Source: Blautia sp. Marseille-P3087 (lineage in GTDB: Bacteria > Bacillota > Clostridia > Lachnospirales > Lachnospiraceae). From it: a DNA stretch of 64,000 nucleotides. The position numbers and the translations under genes were made by a program. The stretch spans positions 2,230,744-2,294,743 of the forward strand of contig NZ_LT635539.1 in NCBI RefSeq assembly GCF_900120195.1, written 5' to 3'. How positions within the stretch are numbered: the first letter of the stretch is position 1; every line of letters begins with the position of its first letter. Under the pieces are notes generated by a model. It was not told where the DNA came from. It ran no database searches and worked only from the letters and a program-made list of their open reading frames with translations. Below, in pieces: positions 9,353-24,300 of this stretch.

Positions 9353-9362
9353 AAAGGAGGTG
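9353..9362 (+). promoter_or_regulatory. near-perfect ribosome binding site of the giant gene
   Basis: AAAGGAGGTG is complementary over ten bases to the 16S rRNA 3' end, with a 5-nt spacer to the ATG at 9368. It is the strongest RBS in the window and suggests efficient initiation on a very long message. Confidence 0.85.
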
Positions 9363-9367
9363 TATAG

Positions 9368-12300
9368 ATGAAACTGCACAGCATAAAGAAAAAAACACTG
9401 ACATTTGTTCTGGCAATGTCTCTGTGTGCCGGTGGCTCGTTCACAGTACTGGCGGCTGAAGAAAGTGCGCTTGAAGTGCAGGAAGAAGCGGCCCCAGCCC
9501 CGGCAGCAGAAGAAGCGGCCCCGGCTCCGGTGGTGGAAGAACCAGCCCCAGCCCCGGCAGTAGAAGAACCGGCCCCAGCTCCGGTGGTAGAAGAACCAGC
9601 CCCAGCTCCGGTGGTAGAAGAACCGGCCCCAGCTCCGGTGGTAGAAGAACCGGCCCCGGCTCCGGTGGTAGAAGAACCGGCCCCAGCTCCGGTGGTGGAA
9701 GAACCAGCCCCAGCTCCGGTGGTGGAAGAACCGGCCCCGGCAGCAGAAGAAGCGGCCTCGACGGCAGTACAGACAGCCGGAGAAGAAGATTCTGCAGTAA
9801 CAGGAGAAGATGATGTAGATACATCACTTCCTGAAGAAATAAAAGAAGGCAGTGCTCAGATTGCAGAACAGATTACAGGTGGCACGAATACAGCAGGACA
9901 GGAAGTTTTCAAAAATGATGCTCCGGTATCAGAAGAGAACAAAGACAGCAGAAATGCCATTCAGAAGGCTGTTGATGTAGCACTCAAATCAGCAAAGGAA
10001 AATGCTGGCATTACAGATATTACGATTGTTGTAGATGACGGCGAATATGATGGAGATATCAATATCTCCTGGGGATCGGACAAAACTCCGGGTTTATTTA
10101 AAACTCTTTATATCCTCGCGAAAAATTCTTTCAAAGAACCATCGGTCGGTGATGTGATCGACAAATCAACCATTAACAGTGGCGCAGGCGGCGGAGCGAA
10201 AGTAAACGGCAATATCATTATTGATGGAATCAATGTAGTACTTTCCGGTTTATATTATTCGCTGAATACAACGATCACATCAAAGAAAGCAACAACAACT
10301 GTTTACGGTACAGCAAAAGATGATAACATTCAGGTTGAACTGGAAGACTCGAGTCTGGAAGTAATATCCGGTGATGGTCAGGACAATATCCGCGTTAAAG
10401 GAAAAGGCGGAGAAAATCAGAAAGTTGATCTGGATGGCGGAGGCGGCAGTGACGTTTATACAGTAGATGTTTCTACAGGAACTACAGTAAATATCAATGA
10501 TCAGGATGGAGGAAGAATTCATCTTACAGGTGATCTTAAGAAGAACAGCAATCCGACAGGAAATTATGACAGTGCGAAGCAGGAAGCTTCTTTTACGCTG
10601 ACAAACAGTGCCGGAAAACTTTTGAAGATATTTACAAAAGGCATTACCGCATTTACAGATGAACTGACAAACAAAAAACAGATCGAGATCAAAAAATCAG
10701 ATCTGAAATCCGGTATCTATGATGCAGGAAATATAAGCTTCAGTGATTTTGTATATAATCCTCAAAATGATGAAGCTGTTTCACTTATTGTTAAAGGAAA
10801 GGGATTTATGGACTCCCTTATCGTCAGCAGTAAAAATCTGATGATCCAGAAAATCCAGGCAGCAGAAATGAATGTCCGACTGAAAGGACAGGTTATTACT
10901 GTAAAAGATAGTATAGAAGCTGTGAATGTTATGATAGAGGCAGGCGATGATGATACGCTTGTCAGCACAGACAATCCGCTTCCGGGAAGTATCTCAGACA
11001 AAATCTCTCTCGGAGATGAAATGGATGCTTCTGTTATGGATATTGTAACAAATGCAAAAATCATCCTTGAAAAAGGAAGTAACATAAAAGCTGGTGGCTC
11101 TGTAGTAATGAAAGCAGTCAGCAGCCAGAAAAATAATCTGGTTCCTTTTGTAGAAGGAGCGAATATCATTAACGTCAAGATCGGAAATGCTGTAATCAGT
11201 ATTTTCGGCAACATAGAAGCAGGCGGCGCTGTAGAAGCAACAGCTTCTTCCACAGTAAATGTTGCAGCTTCTAACGAAACTCTTGCAAAATATTACATCC
11301 CACTGGCAGCCGGTATCCTTGTATCAGAAGCCAGAGTGGAAACAGGTAAAGACTCAGTCATCACAGCAGGAGGAGATGTAAAGCTTTCTTCCATAAGTGA
11401 TGTCACACTCACTACTCTTTCGACTGTAGGCGCACTGCCTATATCACTTGCTTTATCTGTAGTAGTGAACGATTCTCATGTTAAGGTCCTTGGTAAGATC
11501 ATTTCCGGAAATGGAAATATCGGTCTGGATGCAAAAGGCAGTTCAACAGTGACTACAAAGTCAACGAACAAGACACCAGAGACCTCAGGCAGTGCGGTAA
11601 ATCCGAAAAGCGGCAGCAGTACTCCTACCGGAAGTGGCAGCCTTTCCAATAAATATGGCGGATTTTTCGCAGCGTCAGTAGTAATTCAGGATGTAGATGC
11701 ATCTCTGACAGGAAACGGAAGTCTGAGTGCGGTGAACGGTAACATCACCATTAATTCTCAGTCATCCGAAAAAGTAGATACACAGGCAGTTTCCGTTGGT
11801 GGCTCTAAAGAACAGAATTCTCAGGAAAGTCAGACAGTAGGAGGAGTCAAAGATAAGATCACAGCTCTGCTTAAGGGCGTTACCACAAAGCTTTCAGCAA
11901 ACGCAGAGGAAACAAAAAATTCAGCAATCGGGAAATTAAACAGTGCGCTTGGCAGAATTGAGGGAAGCAGCGGAAATACCATCACTTCACAGGAAAATGA
12001 ACACGGCACAGTTTCTGCACCGTCAAGAGCAGAAGTAGGACAGAAAGTCACAGTAAAGGCTGTACCTAATACAGGTTATAAACTTAAAGGCCTGACTTAT
12101 ACCTATCTTCCGGCGGGATCATCTTCTTATGTTACCAAAACTGTTGATATATCATCCGGAACCTATACTTTTGAGATGCCTGCATCAGAAGTAATTCTTG
12201 TTGCAGTATTTGAAAAAGATGAGCAGAGCGGATCAGAAAATACAAATGTAGGAGATCTGTTTGATGAGGACGATGATGATGATCTGGGATTGGGTGATCT

Positions 12301-15300
12301 TTTTGACGAAGGAACAGGCGGTGCAAGGGAAGACACACCGACATCGGCACAGCCTACCAGAATCGGACAGTTCGATATTAAGAACTATGAGAAAAAATCC
12401 CTTACAGGAAAACTGGAAGGTGCCATTCTTTCAGACCATGTGAAAGCAAACACAGGCGATACAATTAAACTGACTGTAAATCCGGCAGAGGGTATGAAAC
12501 TGAAAGACGGAAGTCTGAAAGCAATCTATACCAATGCAGCAGGAAAGAAAATCACTTATACAGTACCGAAGAACAGCGCAGGAGCATATGTATTTACGAT
12601 GCCTGAACTGAAAGTCGGAACAGTACTGGAATTTAAAGCAGATTTTGAAAAAGGTACAGCAGACACAACCGGAAAAGGCAGCACCTCTTCTTCACAGGCA
12701 ACCGGAGCACTTGCCATTAACATCGTCTTCAACAGAAATGATGCATTCATTGATACAGATGGTAATGTGACAGCCGGCGGTGAACTGAGCGTAACAGCAA
12801 CTGCAGATACATATGCACATTCAAATGCAGATGGTTCCAATTTTGATGAATCTTCCGCAGGACAGATTACTCCTACAAACCCGGCAACAGGAGAAACAGA
12901 AGATAATGACGGAGAAATCACCGGTGAACAGAGACATGGAAATGTTCGCATAGCGGCAACAACAAACGGAACAATCTCATTCAAATCTAATAACCAGACA
13001 CCTCAGTCAGGAGATAAAGTGGCTGTAGCAGTAACTGCAAGAGAAGGCTATAAGCTTACAGACAGTTCCCTTGTATTTACTTATCAGAAGGTAATGAAAG
13101 ATGCACAGGGAAATGTAATAACTGATAATAAGGGAAATCCGCGCATGACATCAGAAACAGGAAGTCTGAGTTATGACGGAAAGACAGGAAATTATTATTT
13201 TACAATTCCGGAGGATATGGCCGAGGGAACAGAACTGGTCATTAAAGCAGCTTTTGAAGGCGATGTACACAATATTACAATTGCAGGTACAGACTCTTCC
13301 AGAGGAACGCTTACCACTTCTTCTTCCACACCGAAGACCGGTGATACTGTTGTACTCAACATAACAGCAGCCAACGGTTATAAGGTTTCAAAAGTATATT
13401 ACTTTGATACAACCGAAAACGGAACAGAAGACAATAACACCGTAGAACTGAAAGCCAATGCTGATGGAACCTGGACACTGAAAATGCCTGGAAGGAATAT
13501 TACCCTGAAGGCTGTTTTCATCGAAAAAGGATATGCCATCGTGATCAACGGCAGCGCAACTGCAGACAAACAAAGAGCGGATGCAGGAGAAACTGTTAAA
13601 ATTACAAGTTCCATAGCAGGACAGAATCCGGGAAACGTAAAAGTTGAATACGGATATAAATCCCTGTTCAGCGAACCGGACGACTGTTCGCTGGATTATT
13701 CCGATACTTATGGTGAACTTAGTTATGATGCTGCAACAGGTACTTTCGTACTTCCGGAAGGAGTAACCCTGAAAGATGGTATGATCATTCTCGTAACTGT
13801 AGACGGCACAACACAGAAAAAATACGAAGTAAAAATTGATGTGACAAAAGCTTCCTCAACGAAAGCCGGCGGAACAGTTTCAGTTCCGGGCAGAGTTGAT
13901 CAGGGCGATGTGATCACAGTCAATGTAACACCGGACGCAGGTTATTCACTTGTTGCAAATTCACTGAAAGCAATGATTACCAAAAAGTCCGGAGCAGAAG
14001 AATTAAATGAACTGGTTGACCTTATTGCAGATGAAAACGGTGCTTATCGTTTTACAGTTCCAACTGATCTGGGCAATGATGCAGTGATCACCATTCTTGC
14101 AAAATTCACGGAGGGAACTGTAGAACAGCCGAAGAAGACTCTGTCACTTGGTGTGGGTGTCAATGTATCTTATACAAAGCACAGCAACAATGCTTACATC
14201 AAAAAAGGAAATATCACGGCAGGTTCTCTGAATGTTTCAGCAGTATCCGGAAGTAAGAATTCACCGGTCACCTCGATCGCAGAATCCTATGGCGGATATT
14301 CTGAAGGATCGATCGGACTCGGCGGATCAGTCACAGTTCATGTTGTATCAGCAAGAACGACAGCTCTTATTCTGAAAGATGCAGTCGTTACCCTGAAAGA
14401 CGATGCAAAATTAAATGTAACTGCATCTTCAGCAGAACGTTTCCATACAATAGCAGATGCATCCAAAAATGACAAGGCAGGCAAAGTCGGCATAGGTGCC
14501 GGAATTGCAGTTGCTGTTACCGGTGTGGATGTTATTTCTGGAATGGAAGACAATACAACAGTAAGAGGTACAGACTCTATTGCTGCAGATCCTGTTACAG
14601 GTGAAGGAAAACCTTCCTATATTAAAAACACTGTAAAACTGGATTCCGTAACAGTCAAATCAGATCATTCTGCGGAAGAACGTGTTACTGCAAAAGCAGG
14701 AAGCGCAGGTGGAGTATCAGTAAGTCCGGTACTGGCACTGAATATATCAGGAATGCGTTCAGAAGCGTACATTGGAAATGCGGATTTGGCAAATTGTCCT
14801 CAATGGCAGATAAGAAATGATCTGACAGTTTCTTCAGACAGCGTGATCGATCGTCAGGTTGCAGCCGATGCGGCAGCAGCAGGAGGATCAGTCGGTGTCG
14901 GGGCAGCTCCGGTGATCACTGTCTATAATGACAGTTCCAGATCAGGTCTCAGAAGAAGCGTAAAAGCAAATAACATAAAAGTTTTTGCAGAAGGTATCAG
15001 TAAACTGAAATCGACTGCAAGAGCCGGCTCAAATGGAGCACAGTCCAATTCATCCGACAAGGGTTCCGGTGGGGAATCCGGCGGATCTTCTGGCGATGAC
15101 TCCGGGGAGAGTGCCTCGCAAAAAGGAGAAACGGACAAACAGGCAGACAAGAGTATTGGCGGAGCATCTAAGATTGCAGGAAAAACCGGCAACAGTAATC
15201 TGAAACCGGGTATGATCAGCAATCTGACAGAAAACCGTCAGACTTCACAGACCAGTGAAGGTAATGTACAGATAGCAGCTGCTTTCAACCTCAATATTAT

Positions 15301-18300
15301 GAAGAACAGCAGTATTGCAGCAATCGAGGGTAATATTGCAGTAGAAGCAGAAAATGAGCTGGAAGTATCTTCTATCGGTCAGACAACAGCAGAGATTTAT
15401 GCAAATGCATCAGCCACTCAGGCCAAAACCGGCATCGGAGCAGCTGTGGCATTAAATATCGTTTCCTATATTAATGAAGCGTATATTGATCAGGCAGCAG
15501 TAAAGGCCGGAACTCTTAAAGTTCTCGCACAGATGCCTGAAAAGGAAATTAAAGAAGATAAAAAAACAGAAGATGAAGAAACAGAAGATAAATGGGTTAA
15601 GAATCTTGTAACAGATCTTGTAACAGAGGCAGCAGACAAGATGGGACTCAAAGATCTGTTCGGTGAAGAAAATACAGAAAAACTTACACGTCTTCTGGCA
15701 GGAACCGCAGATCAGGTAGTCACGGTTGCAAAGACAACAATGTTAAAAGAAACTCCTCTGGAAGGAATGAAACTGGAGGATATCCGAAACAACCCGGAAA
15801 ATCTTCTCAAATTCAGAGAACTGATTGGTTCAAATATCACTGAAACTCTGAAGACCAATGCAAAGACAACATTAAGTGAGCTTGGCAGAGTACTGACAAC
15901 AGCCGCACTTGATGGACTCTTTACCTGGCTGGATGTAGATGTGAAGGAAATTGAAAGAAATCCTTCCAATGTATTTGTTACAGAAGCGGTTTCTGGTGCA
16001 GGTGCATCAAATGTCGGTGTGGCAGGCAGCGTGGCAATCGCGGTGATCAACGGTACAACAAAAGCTTACATCGGTGATTCTGCAAATGTAATTACAGCAA
16101 CCGGTGATATCATTATAAATGCAGATGCAAGACAGAGCGAATCTACAACTGGCAGTGCAGCAGTAGGAAACGATGGAAAGGCAGACAAAAACCTTTCCGG
16201 AGGCAATTCCGGGACAGAGAGTGATTCCACAGTGGAAGAGGATCCGTCAAAGCTTCACGATATCGTGATCCGTCCGCTGAATCCGTCCGGAAACGTAAAC
16301 GGTGCAGTCGGAAGTCTTTTTGTGACAACACCATCCCAAAACGGAGAAAGCAAAAATCTCTCCAAAGCAAAATTTGAAGACAAAGTACTTGTCCGCGTAG
16401 TTCCGGCAGATGGAATGCAGCTGAAGGAAGGCTCACTTGTATTTGTCTATACATCAGATGGAAAGAAAGTTATCAAAAAGATCGTAACCTTTGAAAACAG
16501 AGGCAACAATGTGTATGCATTCTATATGCCGGATTTTGATGTCTCAATCGAAGCGACATTTGAACCGGTACCGGCAGGAACCGTTACAGCACCGGCGAAG
16601 ACCGGAAACGGAAAGACCATCGGTGTGGGTGCTTCATTTGCACTCGATGTAATTAATGTAACAGTAGAAGCCGGAATTGGCTCATCACGCAAAGTAACCG
16701 GAAAATCTGTAGAGGTAAAAGCAGGTGCAGAGCATGATCGCACAACCGCATCTGTATCCGGTACAGATCCGATCAGTGGTGACAAAGCCAATGATACAAA
16801 GACAAAGGATGTTTCAGTAGATGCATCTGTAGCAATCGGACTGACAGATATTAATGTTAAGTCCTATGTGAAAAAAGATACAGTCCTTAAAGCACTTGGA
16901 GATTTTATCCTGGAAGCAGCTTCAAAAGGTAAATCTCTTACTCAGGCCAGTGGATTCGCAGCAGGTAATGAGACTGCAGTCGGTGCAGCAGTTGCGATCA
17001 ACATCGCTGATTCTGATGTAAAGGCACTTTTTGAAGGAACAGGAATTATTTCCGGAAATGCATCACTTAAGAGCTATACTTACAATGAAGATGACAGTAA
17101 GGCTCTGGCAACAGCCATCGGTGCAGATATTTCCCGTTATCTGGCAAAATTCAAAAATGCAAAAGAAGTGACAGAAGAAAATGCCAATAAGATCATGAGC
17201 GGGGATTACGAAGGACTTGAAGCAGAAAAAGACAACACAGACAACCAGACAGCCAGCAAAATCAACGGCAAACTGGATGCAAACAGCAACAGCAGTAATC
17301 AGAGTGGAGCAACTGCCGGAAAGACCAACAATAATCTGTCACTTTCTGCAAATGCACTGAGATCTCAGGGCGTTGCAACAGAAGATACAGGTTCCGGTTC
17401 CAAGGTAGGGGATGCTTCAAAAGAAGCAAATGATCAGGCACAGGCAAACACTTCCGGTAAGGGTGGAAGTACCATGAACATGAATGCTCCTGGTAAAAAA
17501 TCCATTCAGGCAGCGGCAGCAGTCGGACTGAACATTACCGGACATATGGCACAGACTTCTGTAAGCGGAAATATCACAGCCGGCAAAGTGCTTGAAATGC
17601 TGGCAGACAATGATGGCAATTTCCGCACACTTGGAAGTGGTGCAACCATGACTCTGGGTCGGGCAAAATTCTCTCTTGCAATGGGAGTAGCTGTTTCTGT
17701 AAATAACAATAAGGCAATCGTCACAGCAGGCGAGACAACTCCTGTTACTGTAGAAGGCAAAGATAAAGTGATCATTGCATCTGAACTTTCTCAGAACATG
17801 GATGGCAAATATAAAGGATATCTTGGTGCGCAGGCTCTTGCAGGTTCTGTAACAGGAACGGCCGATGCAGCAATTGCAGGAGCGGTATCTGTTCTTGTTT
17901 CAAGAGCAGAAACAAGATCTACTGTAGGAAACAGCTCTGAGATCAGAGGCGGTGATGTAGAGATCACAGCAAAAGACAAGAGCAAACTTGCAGTACGTGC
18001 AGGTGGATATTCCGTTGCAACAAGAGGTGCCAAAGTTGGTGTGGGTGCATCTTATGCATTCATCTACGGCTATAATCAGATCCTTGCTCAGATAATGGAC
18101 AATGTGAAGATTACAGCTGCATCACTTAAAGTACAGGCATTGAAAGAAAAAGTATCTGATTCCGATTACGGACTTCCGATGGGACTTGAAAGTCTTATCA
18201 CGAGAAGTGAAGGCGATGCAAAGATTCCGGATTCACAGAAAGGAATTATTCATCTTACCAGAAATGGTAATAAATCAGAATCTTCTTATTCTGTAGAAAT

Positions 18301-21300
18301 CAATCTCAGTACAGATACGATCCTTGAAGGAATCGACCTTCTGAATTTCTTAAGCTCTGTGAACTATTATGCAGAAGCAATTTCCGGCGCAGTATCAGGC
18401 GGAAAAGGAAGTTTCTCAGGAGCCGGCTCTCTTGCCATGGTATTTTTCTTTAATGATACACAGGCCATTATCGGAAAGAATGTACAGATCATTCTGACTG
18501 GTGATGCACTTGTAGAAGCTGTCAACAAATCAAATGTCCGAATCATTGCAGGTTCACTTTCTGCCAGCCAGTCCAACGTCGGAGCAGGCCTGACATTAAG
18601 CTTCCTGTATAACGAGGACAAAGTAAGCACAGATGTTTCTGACGGAACAGTTATCCGTACTACAGGCGGAAACTATACACAGAGAGCTGAATCTTCAGCA
18701 AATGTACTGGTAATCACAGTTGCAGCTGCAGGAAGCAGCAGCAATGCAATTGGCGGAAATCTTGGTGCAATTGTCATGAAGAACAGAAGCAATGCACTTA
18801 TCGGAAAGCAGGTATCAATTACTGCTGATGGTAATGTAACTGTAAAAGCTCTGCAGAACAGTGAACTTTACCTGATCGCAGCCAGCGCAGCCGTATCCGG
18901 AAGCAGGACAGCGGCAGGTGGAACACTGAATGTAACAGTAAACGGAACAGAAGCAAATGTAACTGTAAATGACGGAACAACAATTCGCAGTGAAAAAGGT
19001 TCTGTTGTCCTGAATGCAGATACAAAAGAAAAACTGATCAGTGTACTGGCAAGTGCAAGCGCTGCTCTTGGCGGCACCGGTGCTGCAGGCGTACTCAGTG
19101 TTCTGGTATCTGGTTCAAAAACAGTTGCAGATATCGGTAAAGTAACAATTTACGCAAAGAAAGATGTACAGATTCTGGCAACAGCAGTATCAAAACTTTT
19201 CCAGATCAATGCTTCCGTAAGCGGAGCATCCCAGAATGCAGTAGGTGCAACAGTGAGCGTAAATGTCCTGAACAGAAAAGTTCTGGCAACTGTAGCTGCT
19301 CCTTCCAGTATCACGGCAGAAGAGGGAAGCGTACTGGTTCAGGCAACCGGTGACGAAGCAGTTCTTCTCGTGATCATGGCAGCAGGTGCGGCAGGAAGTA
19401 ATGCACTGACAGGTGTGGTTCCTGTGATCGTAAACAACAGCACTATCCTTGCAGAAGTGGAAAATGGAACAAAAACTTCTCATTCCAGAATCACAGCAGG
19501 TGACAGTATCGGAATCATTGCAGCAGCAGATTCTGATATCTATATCATCGCAGGCGGTCTTGCAGCCGCAGGAGCAAATGCAGTAGGCGCTTCCATTAAT
19601 ACAGCAATCCTGAAAAATGATATTCAGGCTCATGCAGGAACATGGACAGAGCTCATGACAACTGCAACACCGGCAGTACAGACTTCCTCAAATGGCATCA
19701 GGATTCCGAACCGTAATGAACGCAGACGCGGTATCATCATTTTTGCGAATGGAAATGAGGATGTAGTTATGGTATCTGTATCAGCAGGTGCGGGCGGAAG
19801 CAATGCCATAACCGGTGTAATTAATACACTGGTTGTAAGAAACACAGTAAAAGCAACATCAAGAGAACATGTGACCATTTCTGTAAAAAAAGCTGCCGGT
19901 TCGTCCACAAACGATACCGACCCTCTCCCCGGAGTCTATATTGCGGCTCATGATGATACGGAACTTCTGAATCTGGCAGGTGCACTGTCAGCAGCAGGAA
20001 GTGTAGGTGTGGGTGCAACAGTAGTGGCACTGGTATTCAACAAAAATGTAACGGCTGAAACAGCAAAAGAACATAAGATCCTGGCACCTGGAAAAGTACA
20101 GGTGATCGCAGATGCAAAAGATAATCTCTGGCTTCTGGCTGTGAACTTTGCAGCAGGAGGAAGTGTAGGTGTGGCAGGCGGTGCCAATGCACTGGTATTC
20201 CAGAATTATGTAACTTCTGCTCTTGGCGGAACTACAGGAGATATAAATAATCCTGTACAGTCCGTGAAAGTATCTGCAAACTCCGACAGCAGCCTCTACA
20301 ATCTTGCAGCGGCAGCAGGAATTGGCGGAACCGCAGGTGTGACAGCAGTTGCAGTTATTACTTACTTCTATAATGAAACGTTAGCTTATGTAAAAGAAAA
20401 CAGCAGAATCTATGCAGCAGGTGCTGTAGATATTCTGGCAGATTCAAAGGAATTTGTCACAGCAGATGCAGCAGGTGCAGCAGGCAGCGGAACCGTATCT
20501 GTAGGAGGAACACTGGATGTGGTCGTAACAAAGGTTGTTACGAAGGCATACACAGAGAAAAATGTTCTGATCCATGCAAAAGGAACTACAGCAGACATTT
20601 CCGTAAAAGCAGATGATGATTACAAACTGATCGCAGTAGTGGGAACAATTTCCGCTTCCGGTGTGGCAGCAGTGGCAGTCAGTGTACTGACAACTGTTTC
20701 CTATAATACAGTCAGTGCCGAGATCGGAGAAGGAAACACCATAAACGCAGGAAGAGATATCATCATTCAGGCGAAATCCGACCGTCTGGTTCAGGGCTAT
20801 GTATTTACAGCAGGTGCAGGTCAGGCCGGTGTATCCGGTTCTGTTATGGTGATCGTGGCAGGAAGCCTTCTTACAGATGATGCACACAATGCCATTTATG
20901 TTACCAATAACAAAGACGGAAAAGAATACGGATCCATGAATCCGCAGACTCAGACAGATGCTGTTTTTGCACAGGCTCACAAAGAAGCTCTTTCATCAAA
21001 ACCGGAAGATAATCTCGATGACCTTCTGAAAGGGGACGGATCTTCCGCAGAAAATACCGCAAACGGAAATGGAGCTCTTGACTATGATAATTATGGTCAG
21101 GATACCTCCAAAAAGGATAATGATGAGAGCAGCAGCTCCAACATGAATGATAAAGCATACGACAGCGCAGCAGATACGATCAGGAAAGAAGGTACAAAAG
21201 GTGCCGTTGTAAACGGAACAGAGCTGAAAGATTCCACAACAGCTGTTGTCCGTGGTGGAACAGAAGGAACAACTCTGACAGCCGGACGTAATGTGGAAGT

Positions 21301-24300
21301 AGTTTCCGGTGACAGCTTAAGTGCTTATATGGCAAGCGGTACACTGGCAGCCGGTCTTTATGCAGGCGTTGGCGCAGGCGTTTCCGTAGCAGTCCTTTAC
21401 TCCAATGTTCAGGCTGTTGTGGAAGACAATGTTATCATCTCAGCAGGAAAAGATGTTATTGTCAAAGCAGTTTCCGGTTCTTCCGAGCAGACCAAAGCCG
21501 AACTGAAATATGACGCGGCAAAAGGCACAGACGGAAGCAAAGTGCTGAATGACAAAGTAAAAGAATCTGATCCTGACAATGCAGCAGCAACAGGTGACAA
21601 ATCTACAATCCTTGTGATCGGTGTAACAGGAAGCGGCGGTATTGCAGGTGTATCTGTAACAGTAGCTTCACTGAACCTGATGAATAAGACCTATGCCAGA
21701 ATGGCAGGTAACATTGTAAAAGCAGAAAATGTAACCGTAACAGCAGAAACACAGTACGGAACCGTGCTCGCCATTACTCTGGCAGCAGCAGGCGGTATTG
21801 CAGGTGTAAGCGGATCAGTTGCAGTTACAGATTTTGAATCAAAAACAGAAGCTTCCATAAGCGGAAGGGCAAAACTGGAAAATATTTCAGGAACTATTAA
21901 AGTCAGTACAGACGGAACCACAAATGCAACAGCAGCAGCAACTGCGGCAAGTGCCGGTGCAGTGGGTGCTTCTATAACTACAGCAGTAGCAGTTAACCGC
22001 AGCAGATTTGATGCATTTATAGGTCAGGGAGTCAGCATCAATGCTCCGTCCGCAAAGATTGACATGAAAGGTTATCTGAAAGCAGATGCAAAGGCAATCA
22101 TAGTCAGTGCAGCCGGTGGACTCGCAGGTGTGGGAGTATCTGTGGCAGTAGCAGTTAACCGTCCGGTATCCATGACATATATCGGAATCACTCCGAATGG
22201 AGATATCATTGAAACTTCAAAATCTGATGTACGTGGTCAGATTACGGTATCTTCCGCAGATGTCAGAAACACAGTTGACGGTTCGACAAAAGTGACCAGC
22301 CTTGGTCTTGCAGCAGGTGGGATTGCGGTAAATGGTGCAGTAGCACTTGGATTTAACCGTGCGAAGAGCTATGCGGCAGTAAATAAGGCAAACGTGACAG
22401 CAACTGGTGACCTGACTGTAGAAGCAGCCATGAATGGAAACACCACCGTATACATTACCTCAGTAGTTGCAGGTTCTGTAGCTGTTGGTGCTTCAGTGGC
22501 AGTAGCACAGATAAAGAGCGAAAACATTGCGCTTATTGATGTAACAGGCGGAACTGTGAAAGCAGCAAATATCTCTGTACTTGCAGGAACCGAAGCAAAT
22601 CCGTATGACACAGAAGCACTTGCAACTGTGATTACAGGTGCAGCAGGCGGAACAGCAGTGGCACTGAATTTTGCAGTAGCTCTCAACAGTTCTGTAAACA
22701 GAGCACAGGCGGGCGGCACATCCGGCAGTCTTATCGCAGAAAAAGAACTGAAGATCCGTGCAGATGGCAGAACGAAGGCTTACGGAATTGTATTAAATGC
22801 AGCGGTTGCCGGTATTGCGGCAAACGTATCCATGGCATGGGCAACTCTGTCAAGCATTCAGGAAGCACTTCTTGACGGAAACATTTCCGTAAGTGCAGGA
22901 AGCCTTACTGTAGAATCTGTGCAGAATAACAGTGAGACTACGAAGCGCAAAGACCCTGTTACTGTAGTGATCGACACAGCAAAGAAATTCACGAAGACAA
23001 TCACTCCGGATTCTATGGCACAGGCATTTATCTTCAGCGCATCCGCATCAGCAGTGAGTATTACAGCAAATGCAGCTGTTGCAACAGCAGATGCAGTATC
23101 AAGAGCAAAAGTAAATGTAAATAACATCAGAGTATCCGGAAACATCAAAGTAAACAACAAAGCAGATTCTGTGGCAACAGTAACCGTAAACAATCTGGAT
23201 CCGGTAAATTTTGTAAATGCAGGACTTATGACTGGATACGCTTATGCAAAAGGTACATTTGAAGCAGTCTTGAGCGGAAACGGAACAGTTCATGCAGACG
23301 GTAATGTAGACGTTACCAATACATGGAAAGGAAATTCCAAAGTAGAACTTGTACCTGCAGCAGGCGGAATTACAGTGGCTTATTACAAAGCCGGTATGAA
23401 TGTTGCAATCGCAGAAACAAGTACAAAAGCATACGCTTACATCAGCGGAAAACTGAATATTTCGGCAAAAGGCAATGTAAACGTAAGAGTAACGGGAAAT
23501 GCAGACTCCAGTGCAAGAATCGACGGAGCTGTGATCAAGATCAGCAAAGTGGCAGTGGCAGTCAATGTTGTAACTTCCGAAGTAAAAGCAGAACAGAAAG
23601 CTTATATCGAAGGCGCAGGCAAAAATTCAGCCGGTTACACAGGAATTGTTTCCGAAAATGGAAGCATTACTGTAGAATCAGTACTGAATGTAAATGCATT
23701 GGGCGTGATCGGTGGAAACAGTGCAGGAGAAGGTATCAGTGTTTCCGGTATTGACGGAGAGGCATCTTCAGCAACTGCAAAGGCAGAATCCGTAAATATC
23801 GCTTATGTGAATAATGGAGTTCTTGAAGCAGCAAGAGGAAAAGCTTCAATCAGTGCGAATACCTCATCAAAGACAGATGCACAGGCACTTGCTCCGAACT
23901 TCAGCCTTTCACTGGCAGAAATGAACATTGTAAATGTTTACACTGATTCTAACGACAGCGTAAAAGCTTATGTGACAGGCGCAAGCCGTGTCAGTGCACT
24001 TATGGTTGATATCCTTGCAAACGGAACAGCAGAAGTAACAGCAACAGGAGCAGTTCCGGGAGTAACGGTCAGTCTTGTAAACGGAAATGCAGTGATTGTT
24101 ACAGCTACAGCAGCCAAAGGCACAAACGGCAAAGTAACAAAAGCATATGTTGGCAGAGATTCAGAAGTATATGCCAACGGAGTAACTGAAAACGAAAATA
24201 CGGTGCACAGTCTGAAAGTCTCTGCAGAGTCAAATCTGACAATTACGGCAAAGGTTCCGGAAACAAAGAGCATCGGAGCAGTGAAGCTTGGTGTATTTCT

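Noticed and set aside
9368-9460. Lipoprotein signal at Cys20 of the giant protein
   Set aside because: The residues before it are M-S-L, which does not fit a lipobox; a Sec cleavage after LAA fits better.
9482-9745. CRISPR-like regular repeats
   Set aside because: Units are contiguous with no spacers and encode an in-frame Pro-rich stalk.
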